The notes below the pieces were generated by a model. It made no database searches. It had not been told where the DNA came from and was given only the letters and a program-made list of their open reading frames with translations. Source: an uncultured Clostridia bacterium (lineage in GTDB: Bacteria; Bacillota_A; Clostridia; TANB77; CAG-508). From it: DNA of 37,736 nucleotides. Shown in pieces: positions 37,643 through 37,736 of the stretch. The position numbers and the translations under genes were made by a program. The stretch lies in assembly GCA_948852375.1 (NCBI GenBank), contig CAQOYX010000005.1:1-37736 (forward strand), read 5' to 3'. The stretch's first letter is position 1. Each line of letters begins with the position of its first letter.

Positions 37643-37736
37643 TCCTTTCTACTTTTCCTTAAAAGTATATAATTTAATTTACATATATACAATTTTCATA
37701 AAATTATATTTTTCTAAATTAAATTATTAATCCAAT
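37643..37736. other. Window edge upstream of the ABC permease
   Basis: AT-rich sequence with no clear gene. AGAAAGGA just before the permease start is the likely ribosome site. Confidence 0.3.

Overview
The window is very AT-rich DNA from an endospore-forming member of the Clostridia (Firmicutes). This is supported by spoIVA, a gerA-type germinant receptor operon, the Gram-positive order rimP-nusA-ylxR-ylxQ-infB-rbfA-nrnA-truB, a GH25/LysM cell-wall hydrolase and a BlaI/BlaR1 pair. The species cannot be named from the sequence.

Layout. 1-5952 (+): end of an unknown gene, spoIVA with a SigE-like promoter, then gerAA-gerAB-gerAC. 6026-6640: small membrane ORFs, an 18-bp inverted repeat and a truncated YgiT-type zinc-finger gene. 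6710-15031 (-): the translation/transcription-factor operon. 15170-19640: accessory block with a decayed transposase, a prepilin/FGE-sulfatase fusion whose C-terminus looks like a diversity-generating-retroelement variable region, a nuclease remnant and a double-domain adenine methyltransferase. 19674-19983 (-): three tRNA genes (Tyr, CAU, Gly-UCC) behind a perfect promoter. 20116-27154: U32 peptidase, RNHCP protein, TGS/uridine-kinase-like protein, MFS transporter and an apparently leaderless RluA-type pseudouridine synthase. 27245-37642 (-): a winged-helix-like gene, acyl-CoA synthetase, GH25-LysM hydrolase, blaR1-blaI, asnB with BlaI-type operators, an unknown gene between direct repeats, and an ABC-2 permease.

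Main result. Eleven well-recognised genes appear broken, some several times. Every break but one in these genes is the same event. An in-frame CGG codon is met, and the protein continues one base later with the GGN (Gly) codon overlapping it. I count 25 such sites (24 firm, 1 ambiguous): spoIVA 3, gerAA 2, gerAC 2, truB 2, ylxR 1, the FGE-like gene 1, U32 peptidase 5, acyl-CoA synthetase 2, GH25-LysM 4, blaR1 1, ABC permease 2. Skipping the C of each CGG gives full-length proteins with family motifs restored: SpoIVA of 492 aa, TruB of 291 aa, LysM NPNLIYPGQVL, BlaR1 HELSH. In the intact core genes (roughly 5,300 codons, including infB with over 1,190) I found no in-frame CGG. The simplest reading is that CGG is not an arginine codon here but triggers +1 frameshifting, or CGGN is read as a four-base glycine codon. 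The exceptions are two orphan genes with in-frame CGG as Arg (27245-27652 and 35367-36137) and one tiny ORF; the two genes look recently acquired.

A second theme is the cell wall: BlaI-type GATTACA-NN-TGTAATC operators lie over promoters of both blaI-blaR1 and asnB, suggesting a regulon controlling peptidoglycan amidation.
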